From a bacterium (lineage in GTDB: Bacteria; Pseudomonadota; Alphaproteobacteria; Rs-D84), in assembly GCA_014802705.1 (NCBI GenBank), contig JAAVBR010000044.1:1-12262 (forward strand): a stretch of DNA of 12,262 bases. The letters are read 5' to 3'. The position numbers were made by a program, and so were the translations under genes. Below, piece after piece: positions 12,197 to 12,262 of the stretch (positions within the stretch are counted from its first letter, which is position 1; each line of letters starts with the position of its first letter). The notes beneath the pieces were generated by a model that worked only from the letters and a program-made list of their open reading frames with translations, made no database searches and was not told the DNA's origin.

Positions 12197-12262
12197 ATCC
12201 GAGTATGCGAGAATTTATTCGAGCAAACGCGCCGGATACGCGCAGACACGTTAGTGGCGAGC

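Larger units (their letters stand above)
11914..12262. other. Gene-free repeat-rich region at the right end
   Basis: I see no credible gene here. Besides the listed palindromes, GGATACGCG occurs at 12175-12183 and again at 12234-12242, and a small GAATTTATTC palindrome lies at 12211-12220. Open frames on the plus strand run through the repeats without a ribosome-binding site. Confidence 0.6.

Noticed and set aside
12012..12254. Plus-strand frame of 80 codons at the right end
   Set aside because: It starts in the copy-C hairpin and reads through the second palindromic element; no ribosome-binding site and no recognisable domain.

Overview
The window looks like a chromosomal piece of an alphaproteobacterium. 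The heat-shock sigma factor RpoH, elongation factor P, a bacterial family I pyrophosphatase, a tetratricopeptide anchor protein followed by a BamB-like lipoprotein, and an outer-membrane porin all fit that group. The right half is packed with small hypothetical, lipoprotein and ATPase genes and suggests an uncultured, possibly host-associated lineage. This placement is inference from gene content and protein flavour; no marker RNA is present.

Layout. Bases 1-284 are gene-free and hold structured intergenic repeats and a terminator. Bases 285-2885 (minus strand) carry a housekeeping run: a TPR membrane protein, a short BamB-like lipoprotein, inorganic pyrophosphatase and EF-P. Bases 2939-5428 (plus strand) carry rpoH, a porin and a stand-alone VIT1/CCC1-type membrane protein. 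From 5430 to 11874 everything is on the minus strand and is accessory in character. It contains three paralogous kinase-like proteins, two related small two-helix membrane proteins, two small proteins that head the kinase operons, a zeta-toxin-like ATPase overlapping a 47-residue protein, a small lipoprotein, a Cys-containing secreted protein and a FlaR/adenylate-kinase-like P-loop protein. Bases 11914-12262 are again gene-free and full of palindromic repeats.

The most interesting structure is a twice-occurring three-gene module: small head protein, two-helix membrane protein with the motif APFxYWxxxKRG, and kinase-like protein. It is found at 5430-6924 and 9185-10669 with the membrane and kinase genes in opposite order. 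A third kinase paralogue stands alone at 7031-7924. The kinase-like proteins keep a glycine-rich loop, an ALK lysine, a D...N catalytic-loop pair and a DLG-like aspartate, but lack the usual HRD histidine. They may be a lineage-specific kinase or pseudokinase family working with a membrane partner.

Transcription architecture is also notable. Several minus-strand genes start from a sigma-70-like promoter whose -35 box sits directly at the T-tract of the preceding gene's terminator. Several genes (the orphan kinase, the zeta-like ATPase, rpoH, probably the VIT gene and the P-loop gene) have the start codon about 7-10 bases after the -10 box with no Shine-Dalgarno, so they are probably leaderless. 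One promoter is duplicated almost exactly as a 37-bp direct repeat around the P-loop gene.
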